Below are positions 33,804 through 42,638 of a DNA stretch of 64,000 nt, one piece after another (positions within the stretch are counted from its first letter, which is position 1; each line of letters starts with the position of its first letter). The DNA is from CAYWPG01 sp964460035. GTDB lineage: Bacteria; Pseudomonadota; Gammaproteobacteria; Nitrococcales; AK92. The translations under genes were made by a program, and so were the position numbers. The DNA lies in assembly GCA_964460035.1 (NCBI GenBank), contig CAYWPG010000001.1, positions 229,568 through 293,567 of the forward strand, written 5' to 3'. Under the pieces are notes generated by a model. It saw nothing but the letters and a program-made list of their open reading frames with translations. It did no database searches and was not told where the DNA came from.

Positions 33804-34811
33804 CTATGCTTGTGCCGATGCGTTCTCGGTATAGCGACGCAGTTGTTGTTCGGCGATGCGGCGGAACTCTTCACGCAACTCGATCGGAGCGACCACCTCG
33901 ACGCGGTCGCCAAAACCTAGCAGCCACCAGCGCAGTTGTTGCGTGTCGGCCACCGTGGCGCGCACCCGTATCCGTCCGTCCGGCGCCGTCTCCAGATGCT
34001 GATCGTCGCTCAGCCAGGTTTCACTCAGGTGCTGTGCAGCTTCCGGCTCGAACAGGGCCTCCAGCGTCACCTGTCCACCCTCCGGGTAATCGAAATGGTG
34101 GTTACGGATATAGGTTTCCAGGTCGAACCCTGCCGGTCGCACGGCACGTTCTGTAAGCAGCTCGACCGCCAACATGCGGTGCAGTACCAGTTGCACCACA
34201 TCGCTGTAGGTAAACAGGGTGCAGACTAGGTAGGCCACCTGATCCCGCAATACCAGCCCCAGTGGGTGCACCACGTACTCTTTCTGTTGTCCCGACTTGG
34301 TGCGGTAGCGTGTTTTGAATTGCATCTCCTGCAGCAAGGCCTCATAGACGCTATCCAGCACTCCCGGCTGCATCATTGGCTCCCGCAGCCGCTGACCGCG
34401 AGGAATCACGCGCACCTTCTCAGTCCAGCTTTTTAGCGGCCCCCTGGCCTGCGCTAGCACCTCATTGGCGCGGCTGAAGTGGGACTCAAGATGCGCCAGC
34501 GTCGAGCGCGGCATCAGCCGTTCCAGATACTGCTCTACCAGCTTGAAGCTGAGCGCCAACGGCGGATCCATTCCCGGAATGTCCATGACCTTAGCCACAG
34601 GGTCCCACCGCCAGCCGTAGGGCTTGGATTTCTTGTTCGGGCGAAGTGGGAACACGCTCTCGAGTGCTAGCAGATCGCGCTCGATCGTGCGCTTGCTGAC
34701 CGTGAAGCCCTGCTCCGCGAGCTTTCGATGCAAGTCCGCAATGGTGGCCTGGCTATGTCGGGGAATAGCCTTGAGCAATGCCCACTGGCGCAAGAGAGTG
34801 TCGCCGGACAT
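33804..34811 (-). CDS. WYL-domain transcriptional regulator (YafY/DeoR-like)
   Basis: A 335-residue regulator. An N-terminal winged helix (residues about 1-65, TIADLHRKLAEQGFTVSKRT, IERDLLALE) is followed by a WYL domain (YVVHPLGLVLRDQVAYLVCT) and a C-terminal WCX extension (VRATVADTQQLRWWLLGFGD). WYL proteins sense nucleic acid or nucleotide ligands and control DNA repair and phage-defence operons. The start is the ATG at 34809-34811. An in-frame upstream ATG adds 16 residues with no support. It may regulate the neighbouring lost genes or the NERD-helicase. Confidence 0.88.
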   Translation of the reverse strand: MSGDTLLRQWALLKAIPRHSQATIADLHRKLAEQGFTVSKRTIERDLLALESVFPLRPNKKSKPYGWRWDPVAKVMDIPGMDPPLALSFKLVEQYLERLMPRSTLAHLESHFSRANEVLAQARGPLKSWTEKVRVIPRGQRLREPMMQPGVLDSVYEALLQEMQFKTRYRTKSGQQKEYVVHPLGLVLRDQVAYLVCTLFTYSDVVQLVLHRMLAVELLTERAVRPAGFDLETYIRNHHFDYPEGGQVTLEALFEPEAAQHLSETWLSDDQHLETAPDGRIRVRATVADTQQLRWWLLGFGDRVEVVAPIELREEFRRIAEQQLRRYTENASAQA

Positions 34812-35438
34812 GGAATGTTCTCTGCTTTTCTGTAGGACAACCATGGTGCAGTTTAGCAAACTCTTATGTATGAAAAGCCCAGCGTCTGAGCTGGATGCCG
34901 GGGTCGCTTACGAATTTGGCGTGAGGCGGGCACTGAAGCGGGTACAGTACAGGCCCACGCTGTGTCCTTTGTGTCGGCCTTCAGCCGACAACTCCAAAAG
35001 CGATGGTGCAGTAGCGAAGCAATCCGATGCACGGCCGATCCTAGCGGCCGATCCGCGCTCGTTTGCGATCGGTGAGGAACTCTCCCCTAAGTGCGCCCCT
35101 CGGCAGCTAGTTGCTTGATTGGGCCGCGGATCGGCGGATTTCCCGGATTAGCTGGTTGTGCGGGCCCTGGGTAGCGACTGAAGTCTTGGCTCGACAAGCA
35201 CAGGCATGGCGCCCGCGTGGTGCCAGTCCAGCCGGCAGCGCTAATCGCTCCAGTTTCCCCTTTATGTCCTCACCGTTGTTTGTCAACAGTTGTAGGTGTT
35301 TTAACCATACGCTTGTTTCCAGCCGCCACGCTGCTGCTTTATCAAAATGTCATGTTATTAGTGCTGTCTAACTTATATGGTTTTTTGTTAGCTAATGTTT
35401 TGTTGTGCTTGACGATCTTTGTTGTGGCTTGTTTTTTT

Positions 35439-35448
35439 GAAACGTTTC
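35439..35448. promoter_or_regulatory. GAAACGTTTC palindrome upstream of the T6SS operon
   Basis: TTGAAACGTTTCGC fits the Cra/FruR-type operator TGAAnCGnTTC. It lies 111 bases upstream of the TTGACA -35 element. The same ten bases occur upstream of the CoA-transferase gene at 22077. The binding protein is not in the window. Confidence 0.4.
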
Positions 35449-35558
35449 GCGTGCAGTGAATGCTGGTATCTTGTTATGTCTCTGGGTCAGGTGTTGCTAG
35501 GTCGTTGTTAAGAGTCATAGTGATTTTGTTTTCTTAATGGGTCCTCCTATTCGGTCTA

Positions 35559-35587
35559 TTGACAGTGTTCGCTTGGTGATGTTTATT
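35559..35587 (+). promoter_or_regulatory. Predicted sigma70 promoter of the T6SS operon
   Basis: A perfect -35 TTGACA (35559-35564), a 17-base spacer and a -10 TTTATT (35582-35587, four of six). A TATAAA lies 12 bases further on. It is about 75 bases upstream of the first gene of the locus. I saw no sigma54 -24/-12 element nearby. Confidence 0.55.
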
Positions 35588-35659
35588 TGTCGCTATAAAT
35601 AGAAGATTCCGTACAAGAGGTGCGGATTAGGCACGGACACCATCAAGGATTACGGATAG

Positions 35660-36280
35660 GTGATGGGGCGGTGCCTTTGTCATCGGCAGATGGCAGGGGA
35701 GCTGGGGGTGGGAATCATGGAAGCAGGGACTGTCGTGGCCGAGAAACCGGTCAGCGCGGGCGGGCTATTGTCGCCGCCGATGCGTGATGATGCGGTTGCG
35801 AATGATGAGGCAGCGATGGCGCATGCGCTCGCAACCGGATTGGCACGCTTGATCGAAGGACAGCGGCGCTTTGGCGAAGAGTTCGGCCTTCCTTTATCGC
35901 GAGTTTTTTCCGACGACTTCGAGCCGTTTAGGGGGCGATCCGTCGAGAAAGTCATCTATGAGTGGCTGTTAGACGGCGCGTCCTCGGTTGCCAAGCTGGA
36001 CCGCATATTCAATGACTTGCTCGCGCATCAGATGGCCCTGCTGGAAGCAGTGGATGGTGCCGTGATGCAAGCCCTGCGGCGGGCCAGCCAGCGCCGCAGC
36101 CGACTGCAGTTGTGGCGGGACGCCTTCCAGTCAACTTTCTTCAGGCGCCGCGAAGAACCCCTTCGCAGCGATCAAACATTGCGTTATCTGCATTTGGTCG
36201 CACCGGCTTTCATTGCCGCTTACGCGGGTGCGCGTCAGCAGATGGCGTATCCTAAACCCCTTTCTTTAATCAATAAATAA
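35660..36280 (+). CDS. T6SS-associated protein resembling the C-terminal domain of TagH, without the FHA domain
   Basis: A 206-residue protein. The part from about 80 on (PFRGRSVEKVIYEWLLDGAS, DLLAHQMALLEAVDGAV, LRYLHLVAPAFIAAY) follows the pattern of the C-terminal domain of type VI FHA proteins (TagH/Fha1). The phosphothreonine-binding FHA domain usually found at the N-terminus is absent. The start is uncertain: GTG 35660 has AAGGA ten bases upstream, ATG 35663 is next, and ATG 35717 would remove a Cys-rich odd N-terminus. As the first gene of the T6SS operon it may be a scaffold that has lost phospho-regulation. Confidence 0.65.
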   Translation: MMGRCLCHRQMAGELGVGIMEAGTVVAEKPVSAGGLLSPPMRDDAVANDEAAMAHALATGLARLIEGQRRFGEEFGLPLSRVFSDDFEPFRGRSVEKVIYEWLLDGASSVAKLDRIFNDLLAHQMALLEAVDGAVMQALRRASQRRSRLQLWRDAFQSTFFRRREEPLRSDQTLRYLHLVAPAFIAAYAGARQQMAYPKPLSLINK

Positions 36281-36306
36281 ATAGTTGCTTAATATGGAAC
36301 TGCGCT

Positions 36307-36774
36307 ATGGATGCTCGGTTTAGGGTTTTGTTTTGCCTGACGGTTTTTTTAATTCTTAACGCAGTTGTAGGCTGCTCCTCTCCAGTTCTCAAGGTGGGGC
36401 TGTCCTCTACGGCGAATATTAATGTGAACGATCATGACGAGCCTTTGCCAGTGGTTGTTCGTATTTATCAGTTGTCCGAGGCGCATCTGTTCGAACAGGC
36501 ATCGTTCGATCGATTGTGGAAGAACGATGTGCTCGCGCTGGGCGAAACGCTGGTAATGAAAGAAGAGCTCATCATCTCGCCGGCGGATCAGCGTCGTTTT
36601 GCGATGCCCAGACATGACCAGGCGAAATACGTCGCCGCCGTGGCGATATTCAGAAACCCTGGGGAGGAGGGGTGGAAAGCCATTCAGCCCTTATCGACCA
36701 ACTTCTTGACCCGGCGAATGTCCTCTCATGTCAGGGTTTCTTTGAAGGGGACAACGATTGCTCTCGACGAGTAA
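36307..36774 (+). CDS. tssJ: T6SS outer membrane lipoprotein TssJ
   Basis: A 155-residue lipoprotein. The signal peptide ends VVGCSS (lipobox, Cys23), and the mature part is a transthyretin-like beta-sandwich: LPVVVRIYQLSEAHLFEQAS is the family signature and FDRLWKNDVLALG follows. TssJ anchors the TssJLM membrane complex in the outer membrane. It is 150 bases upstream of tssK on the same strand. Confidence 0.93.
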   Translation: MDARFRVLFCLTVFLILNAVVGCSSPVLKVGLSSTANINVNDHDEPLPVVVRIYQLSEAHLFEQASFDRLWKNDVLALGETLVMKEELIISPADQRRFAMPRHDQAKYVAAVAIFRNPGEEGWKAIQPLSTNFLTRRMSSHVRVSLKGTTIALDE

Positions 36775-36923
36775 CCGGCGCGCGGAACCTCGCGCGTACA
36801 GGAGCAAGGTCTGGAGGAGACGTCTGCAACCTAGTTGCGGTCTCGGGCCACCGGCGCTGAACGTCGCGTTTCTGGAATGAAATGATCGAGCTTGCTCATT
36901 GGCTGTGATAAGGAATTTCGACC

Positions 36924-38258
36924 ATGTCTGCCCTCCACAAGGTGGTTTGGGCCGAGGGAGTGTTTCTCGGTCAGCAGCATTTTCAGCTGTGGGATCGCTA
37001 TCTGGAGCGAGCGCAGTTATCGCGCTGCCGCAGTCAGAACCCGTTCCATTGGGGACTGATCCATATGCGTATCGACGAGTCGGCGCTGGCCAACGGGCAG
37101 CTCCGTCTCGTCGCGTGTGAGCTGATCTTCCCGGACGGTCGGCTGGCCGCCGTCGATGCCACGGCAGGGGTGCCGCTGGTATGCGACCTTACCGTGACGA
37201 CCGCGGATAGGGTGGAAGTGTTTCTCGCCTTGCCGGCTAACGACGGCGTGAGCGGGATTGCCGGCTATCAGGACAAGGGACGGCTGTGCGCGTGGCAGGC
37301 GGAGTTTGAGCAAGTCGCCGATGAGCACGACCCCGGGCGCGTTCGTGAGGTGATGGTCGGACGCCCTAACCTGTTGTTGCTGCGAGGGGACGAGCCGCGG
37401 GACCAGTTCACTAGCATAAAGATCGCGGAGCTGGTGGCGGTAGGCGATGGTGGGTTTCGGTTTGCCGACGAATTCATTCCCACGGTATGCCACATCGGCG
37501 CTTCCCCTAAACTCAAACAGCTCCTGCAAGGTGTGCTGGAGCTGGTGCAAGCCAAGGTGCGGTTGCTCAGCGAGCGGCGGCGCGGTTTCGGCGCGCTCAC
37601 CTCCTTCGGTCCAAACGAACTGGGACAGTTCCTGCTGCTGCAGACCTTGCGGCCTGCGCTGGCGGCGTTGCAGCACCTGTGCGACCACGTGGAGCTGCAC
37701 CCGGAGCGCTTGTACTGCGAACTTGCCCGACTCGTCGCCGGCTTGCTGGAGTTTCATGCCGAGCAGCATGCGGGCGACGTTCCCGCCTATGTCCATGGTG
37801 ATCTGAGCGCGGTATTCACGCCGCTTCGGGCCCTGCTGGGAAACTTGCTTAGCGATGCCGTGCCCACCGCAAGCTCCGGCATAGAGCTTCGCCAGGAGAG
37901 CCAGGCGCTCTATGTGGCCCAAGAGATCGATCCGTCTTTGTATGCCGAGTCCAGCATTTTTCTGGCGGTCTTGCACGCGACCGAGGATCCCGGTTGGGTA
38001 ATCGACTTTACCCGGCAAGCCAAGGTGGGAGCCCGGGAGGATATCGAGCTTATTCTCAGCTCGGCTCTGCCCGGCATTCGCTTGGTGCACACGCAGCGGC
38101 CGCCTAGCCGGCTGCCGATCAGAAGCGGGTATGAGTACTTTCGCCTCGAACCGCATGGCGAGTTCTGGCAACGGGCGCGCGAACACCGCAGCTTAGCCGT
38201 GTTCTTGCCGACGACCTTCCGCGAGGCTCGCCTCGAGCTGCTGTGCGTCAAGGAGTAA
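36924..38258 (+). CDS. tssK: T6SS baseplate subunit TssK
   Basis: A 444-residue TssK. The N-terminal VVWAEGVFLGQQHFQLWDRY is diagnostic, and the C-terminal FRLEPHGEFW is typical. TssK trimers connect the baseplate (TssEFG-VgrG) to the TssJLM membrane complex. Eleven bases later tssL begins, preceded by an AAGGAG near the tssK stop, so expression is coupled. Confidence 0.95.
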   Translation: MSALHKVVWAEGVFLGQQHFQLWDRYLERAQLSRCRSQNPFHWGLIHMRIDESALANGQLRLVACELIFPDGRLAAVDATAGVPLVCDLTVTTADRVEVFLALPANDGVSGIAGYQDKGRLCAWQAEFEQVADEHDPGRVREVMVGRPNLLLLRGDEPRDQFTSIKIAELVAVGDGGFRFADEFIPTVCHIGASPKLKQLLQGVLELVQAKVRLLSERRRGFGALTSFGPNELGQFLLLQTLRPALAALQHLCDHVELHPERLYCELARLVAGLLEFHAEQHAGDVPAYVHGDLSAVFTPLRALLGNLLSDAVPTASSGIELRQESQALYVAQEIDPSLYAESSIFLAVLHATEDPGWVIDFTRQAKVGAREDIELILSSALPGIRLVHTQRPPSRLPIRSGYEYFRLEPHGEFWQRAREHRSLAVFLPTTFREARLELLCVKE

Positions 38259-38268
38259 CGGTACGACC

Positions 38269-39012
38269 ATGGATATCGGCACGGAGCACAAGGTCAACCC
38301 GTTACTCGAGTGCGCAGCGCAGCTGTTTGCGTTGGCTGCTCCGCTGCGCGCCGGACGCGAAGCGCAGCAAAACTTGCCCGAGGACTTTCGCGAGCAGGTG
38401 CTGGCCGGATTCGATGTGCTGGAGCGCATGACGTTCGAGCGCCAGATCGATACGGCTACTGTTCAGGAAGCCAAGTTTGCGCTGGCCGCCTTCGTCGATG
38501 AATCGGTGATGGCGTCGGAATGGCCGGGCCGGCTCGATTGGATGAGCAGGCCCCTGCAACTGGAGTTTTTCGGCGAGCACACGGCCGGCGAGCGCTTCTT
38601 CGAACGTCTAAACAAGCTGCGCCACGGCGGAGAGCAGAATATCGATCTGCTCGAACTTTACTACGTGTGCCTGCAACTCGGTTTCGAAGGAATTTACAAA
38701 GTACGTGGCCTCGAGCAGCTGTTGGCGTTGCAGGTCGATCTGCGCGGGCAGATCGATGCAGTGCGCGGCGTTGCCGATCCACGCTTGGCCCCGGATGGCG
38801 TCGTCAAGAACAGCGTGCTCGCCCGCGTCGGTAGGCAGATCCCGTATTGGGTGATAGGCGCCGTTACGCTGGCCGCTCTGGTCCTGGGGTATGGCGCCTA
38901 CACGGCAGCTACCTATAGGGCCACCGACCGTAGCCTGGCAGCCATTGAGCGGGACATCGAATTCATCGCCGCTTATGGCGCGGCTAATACCCGACGAGGC
39001 GAGCAGCGATGA
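38269..39012 (+). CDS. tssL: T6SS inner membrane protein TssL (DotU/IcmH)
   Basis: A 247-residue C-tail-anchored protein. The cytoplasmic DotU domain shows FAAFVDESVMASEWPGRLDW, LQLEFFGEHTAGERFFERL and LLELYYVCLQLGFEGIY. One membrane helix at about 200-222 (YWVIGAVTLAALVLGYGAY) is near the end. There is no C-terminal OmpA peptidoglycan-binding domain, so anchoring to the wall must come from elsewhere. The stop overlaps the tssM ATG (ATGA). Confidence 0.95.
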   Translation: MDIGTEHKVNPLLECAAQLFALAAPLRAGREAQQNLPEDFREQVLAGFDVLERMTFERQIDTATVQEAKFALAAFVDESVMASEWPGRLDWMSRPLQLEFFGEHTAGERFFERLNKLRHGGEQNIDLLELYYVCLQLGFEGIYKVRGLEQLLALQVDLRGQIDAVRGVADPRLAPDGVVKNSVLARVGRQIPYWVIGAVTLAALVLGYGAYTAATYRATDRSLAAIERDIEFIAAYGAANTRRGEQR

Positions 39013-42000
39013 ACACAGGCCAGAATGCGGTACTTGCGCTGTTGCAGCGCACTCTTCTGTCGCGAGCAAGCGCTTCGCTGGTGGGGTTGATCGCGCTTGC
39101 TGCCTTGATCTGGTATGCGGGCGCCTGGTTCGGACTGAGCGTCGCGCAACGCCTTTACCTGATTGGCGCCATCATCGTCCTGGCCTTATGCGTCTACGCA
39201 GTCCGCTGGTTGATGACACGGCGCCGCGGCGCTCGTTTACAGGCCGAGCTGCAGAGTCAGGATGACGGCCGCGGTGCCGAGCGCGAGGCGGAGATCGCGT
39301 CCATACGGGCCAAGATGGACGAGGCTATCGCATCGCTCAGAGCCTCGGAACTTGGCGCTCGCTACCGGGGCAGAGCCGCCTTGTACGCTTTGCCGTGGTA
39401 CATGATCATCGGCCCCTCGGCGGCCGGCAAGAGCACCTTGCTAAGACAGTCGGGATTGCACTTTCCGTATGCCAACGCCGACGACCTTCACCTGCGTGGC
39501 TTTGGAGGCACCCGCAACTGCGATTGGTGGTTCTCCGACCAGGCGATCCTGCTCGATACGGCAGGCCGCTACACCACCGAGGAGGACGATCGCGAGGAAT
39601 GGCTGACATTTCTCGACCTGCTACGCCGCAATCGTCCCCGTATGCCCATCAACGGGGTGCTGGTGTGCATAAGTATCAGTGATCTGCTGACCGCCGATAG
39701 CGCTGGCCTGGAGCGGCACGTAAAGATACTGCGCGAGCGCATAGACGAGTTGATGCGCCGGCTGGGGCTGGTCTTTCCCGTCTACGTGGTCTTCACCAAG
39801 TGCGATCTCATCCATGGGTTCGAGGCCTTCTTCGAGGACCTGAGCGAGCACGAACGCAAACAGGTCTGGGGCGCGTACCTGCTCGACGACGAGGGTGGAG
39901 ACCCCGCAGCGCTGTTCGAGACGAAGATGCGCGCGCTGTACGCCAAGCTGTGCGAACTGCGGCTGCGCAAGGTCAGCATGCAGCGCAACCTGGCGAGAAA
40001 GGCCCTGCTGTTCGACTTTCCGCACCAGTTCGCCGCGGCCACCGAGAAACTCACAGAGTTCGTGCACCTGTTGTGCCGTCCTAATCCCTACCAGGAAACG
40101 CCGCGATTTGCGGGCGCTTACTTTACCAGCGGCACCCAGGAGGGAACGCCGCTGCAGCGGCTGGTTGGTAGCCTGCGGCAGGCCTTCGGCTTCGCCTCCG
40201 AGCCGGTGCCACGCACCGGCCAGCCTAAGGCGTTTTTTATCCGCAACTTATTTACGGACGTCATCTTCCAGCTCCAGAGCCTGGTCCATGGCAATCGGCG
40301 ACGCGTGATCGTCCAGCGCTGGTTGAAAAGCGCCTCCCTGGTCGGCTCCTTCGCCCTGTTGACGGGTACTGCTTTGCTGCTGAGCGGCACTTATGCCGTC
40401 AACGGTCTGTTGCTCGATCGGGGGACAGCTGCCGTCGCGTCGCTGCGTGAGGCTGTGGCTGCGGAACAGGCGGAGCCGCTGCGTCAGTACCGGGCCCTCG
40501 CGCGCGTGTTCGATCAATATCAGGCGCTATTGGCACACCAGCGCAGCCGCCCCCTGGTGTCTTACGTAGGCGTCTATACAGGTCATCGCCAAATCGAGGC
40601 GCTGGAGCGTCTGCTTGATCTTGGCATGGAATCGCTGTTCCGCGACCGCATCTTCCGCTCGCTGGAGCATCGGCTGGAGAATTTCGCGCGGCAATGGGCT
40701 ACCGCTGACGACGATGGCCGAGAGCATTTGCGCGAGGAATACTACCAGGCGCTCAAGGTGTACTTAATGACGGTGCGGGAGCCCGGTCGCCTGGACGTGG
40801 AGTATGCCGGCGCCTTGCTGAGCGACTTGTGGGCTCGCCAGCTGGCGTTTGCCAACGCTGATCAGTCCTATACCGAGGTGCAGGCGCAGGCTCCTCAGCT
40901 GGGAGCGCTGGTAGGGTTCTATCTGCGACGGGCGGATACCACGCAATGGCCGGCTCGGAACGACCTCATCGCTCAGGCGCAGGCGCAGTTGCATACGCCG
41001 CCCAACGCCGAGCAGCTTTATAACCAGATCGCCGCCAAGGGACGCTTGCAGTTCCCGGCGCGGGGCGTGGACGCGCTGCTCTCGGGTCAGAATCAAGGTG
41101 TGCTGGTCAGCGACAGCCGTATCCCGGGGATCTACAGCGCGCGTGCCTGGAACAGCTACGTGCGGGCTGAGATCGCCCAAGCGATCGAGGCCGCTACCCG
41201 TGGTGACTGGGTACTGAGCCTGAGCGCGGAAACCGACCAGCAAGCCATTGACGACGGGGATCAAATCGTCGATCGCGAGCTGGCAGAACAGCTGGAGCTG
41301 GCACTACGCGAGCGCTACTTCCGCGATTATGCCGATGCCTGGCTCGCCTTTATGCAGACGGTGTCGCCACGCCGTTTCGAGTCTCTGCAGGATGCCACCG
41401 CCAAGTTGATGCTATTGGCCCGCAGCGACGGACCTATCGGCGAGCTTATGCAGGCGGTAGCGAACAACATCAACCTCAACGAAGTAGAGCCCTTGCGGCT
41501 GAGGGAGGCTGGCGGGTTAGGAGAACGTCTGGGCGATGCGCTGGCGGCGCGCAACCGCGTTCCCGAACTGGACGTGCGCCTGGCTGATCTGCGCCGCTTC
41601 ACCAACCCGGCAGAGCAGAAAAGCGTCAGCGAATTGATCAACCAGTACCTGCTGGTGCTCTCCGGACTCAAGAACGAGGTCGAGCGTCTGGCAGCGGCCA
41701 TAGACGTACAGCGCGAAGCGCAGGCGTTCGCGGCCAATGTGCTCGGCAGCGGCAGCTCGAATACCGAAATCTACAAGGGCTGGGTAACCGCTAACAGCCT
41801 GCTCAACGGCACCGATGTGCGCACGCGCGAGGCTTTGCAGCCCTTGCTCATGAACAGCCTGCGCTATGTGTGGGCGGCTGTTCTGGAGGAAGCGCGCCAG
41901 CAGTTGCAGCACGATTGGCAGAACGTCGTGGTCAGCGTGTACCGGCAGCAGATCGACGGCAAGTTCCCGTTCGCACCGGCCGGTCCGGATGCGGCGCTGT

Positions 42001-42638
42001 CCGATGTTGCGGAGTTCTTCCGGCCCGACGATGGCGTGCTGTGGGCCTTTGTCGAGCAGACACTGGCACCGTTCCTGGTAGAACAGCGCCAAGGTTGGCA
42101 GGAACGCCGTTGGCTGAATATGGGCCTGGGGTTCAACCGCAGTTTCCTGCGTTCCCTGAGCGAAGCGCGTTTGATTTCGCAAAGCCTGTTCCGTCGCGGC
42201 AGCGCCAATCCCGAACTGGTCTTCTACGCCTATCCGCTGCCGGCCCAGGGCATGGCGGAGATGGTGCTGGAAAGCAACGGCCAGGTGTATCGATATCGCA
42301 ACGAACCCCAGGAATGGCGACGTTTTCTCTGGCCAGGTGAGGCGGACCAAATAGGTGCCAGAGTCGCTGGGCTGTCCACTGCCCAGGTGCGAGCCGAATT
42401 GCGGGCAAGCGGCCAGTGGGGGCTGTTCCACCTGCTCAAGGATGCCCGTCTTACCAGCGAAGGCGGCACGGTTTACTTGGCCGAGTGGCAACTGGAGAGC
42501 GAGGGGATGCGGCCGCTGACGGTGCGCTACAGGCTTCGGGCCGACCGTCAGCACAGCGTATTCCGGCAGAGCATGACCGGTTTCCGCCTGCCCACCGTGT
42601 TGTTCTCGACCTCCGAAGTTGCAACGGGAGGGCGCTGA
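39009..42638 (+). CDS. tssM: T6SS inner membrane protein TssM (IcmF/VasK)
   Basis: A 1209-residue TssM. Two N-terminal membrane helices (about 18-42 and 50-68), then a cytoplasmic P-loop domain with Walker A GPSAAGKST at 135-143 and the adjacent GGTRNCDWWF and DTAGRYT motifs. A third membrane helix is near 440-465 (SLVGSFALLTGTALLLSGTY), and the rest is the large periplasmic domain that binds TssJ. Length is normal. The Walker A motif is intact, so ATP/GTP binding is possible. It overlaps tagF by one base (TGATG). Confidence 0.95.
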   Translation: MNTGQNAVLALLQRTLLSRASASLVGLIALAALIWYAGAWFGLSVAQRLYLIGAIIVLALCVYAVRWLMTRRRGARLQAELQSQDDGRGAEREAEIASIRAKMDEAIASLRASELGARYRGRAALYALPWYMIIGPSAAGKSTLLRQSGLHFPYANADDLHLRGFGGTRNCDWWFSDQAILLDTAGRYTTEEDDREEWLTFLDLLRRNRPRMPINGVLVCISISDLLTADSAGLERHVKILRERIDELMRRLGLVFPVYVVFTKCDLIHGFEAFFEDLSEHERKQVWGAYLLDDEGGDPAALFETKMRALYAKLCELRLRKVSMQRNLARKALLFDFPHQFAAATEKLTEFVHLLCRPNPYQETPRFAGAYFTSGTQEGTPLQRLVGSLRQAFGFASEPVPRTGQPKAFFIRNLFTDVIFQLQSLVHGNRRRVIVQRWLKSASLVGSFALLTGTALLLSGTYAVNGLLLDRGTAAVASLREAVAAEQAEPLRQYRALARVFDQYQALLAHQRSRPLVSYVGVYTGHRQIEALERLLDLGMESLFRDRIFRSLEHRLENFARQWATADDDGREHLREEYYQALKVYLMTVREPGRLDVEYAGALLSDLWARQLAFANADQSYTEVQAQAPQLGALVGFYLRRADTTQWPARNDLIAQAQAQLHTPPNAEQLYNQIAAKGRLQFPARGVDALLSGQNQGVLVSDSRIPGIYSARAWNSYVRAEIAQAIEAATRGDWVLSLSAETDQQAIDDGDQIVDRELAEQLELALRERYFRDYADAWLAFMQTVSPRRFESLQDATAKLMLLARSDGPIGELMQAVANNINLNEVEPLRLREAGGLGERLGDALAARNRVPELDVRLADLRRFTNPAEQKSVSELINQYLLVLSGLKNEVERLAAAIDVQREAQAFAANVLGSGSSNTEIYKGWVTANSLLNGTDVRTREALQPLLMNSLRYVWAAVLEEARQQLQHDWQNVVVSVYRQQIDGKFPFAPAGPDAALSDVAEFFRPDDGVLWAFVEQTLAPFLVEQRQGWQERRWLNMGLGFNRSFLRSLSEARLISQSLFRRGSANPELVFYAYPLPAQGMAEMVLESNGQVYRYRNEPQEWRRFLWPGEADQIGARVAGLSTAQVRAELRASGQWGLFHLLKDARLTSEGGTVYLAEWQLESEGMRPLTVRYRLRADRQHSVFRQSMTGFRLPTVLFSTSEVATGGR

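Larger units (their letters stand above)
34812..35659. other. Intergenic region, AT-rich on its right half, upstream of the T6SS locus
   Basis: About 850 bases with no supported gene. From about 35270 on, the base composition drops sharply to AT-rich, unlike most of the window. An 80-codon frame at 35217-35459 is hydrophobic only because of that composition and is not called. This half contains a GAAACGTTTC palindrome (35439-35448) and a sigma70-type promoter (35559-35587). Confidence 0.5.

Noticed and set aside
35217..35459. 80-codon hydrophobic plus-strand frame
   Set aside because: The hydrophobicity comes from T-rich DNA; no ribosome-binding site and it covers the T6SS control region.
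41517..42554. 345-codon minus-strand frame
   Set aside because: Antisense shadow of tssM.
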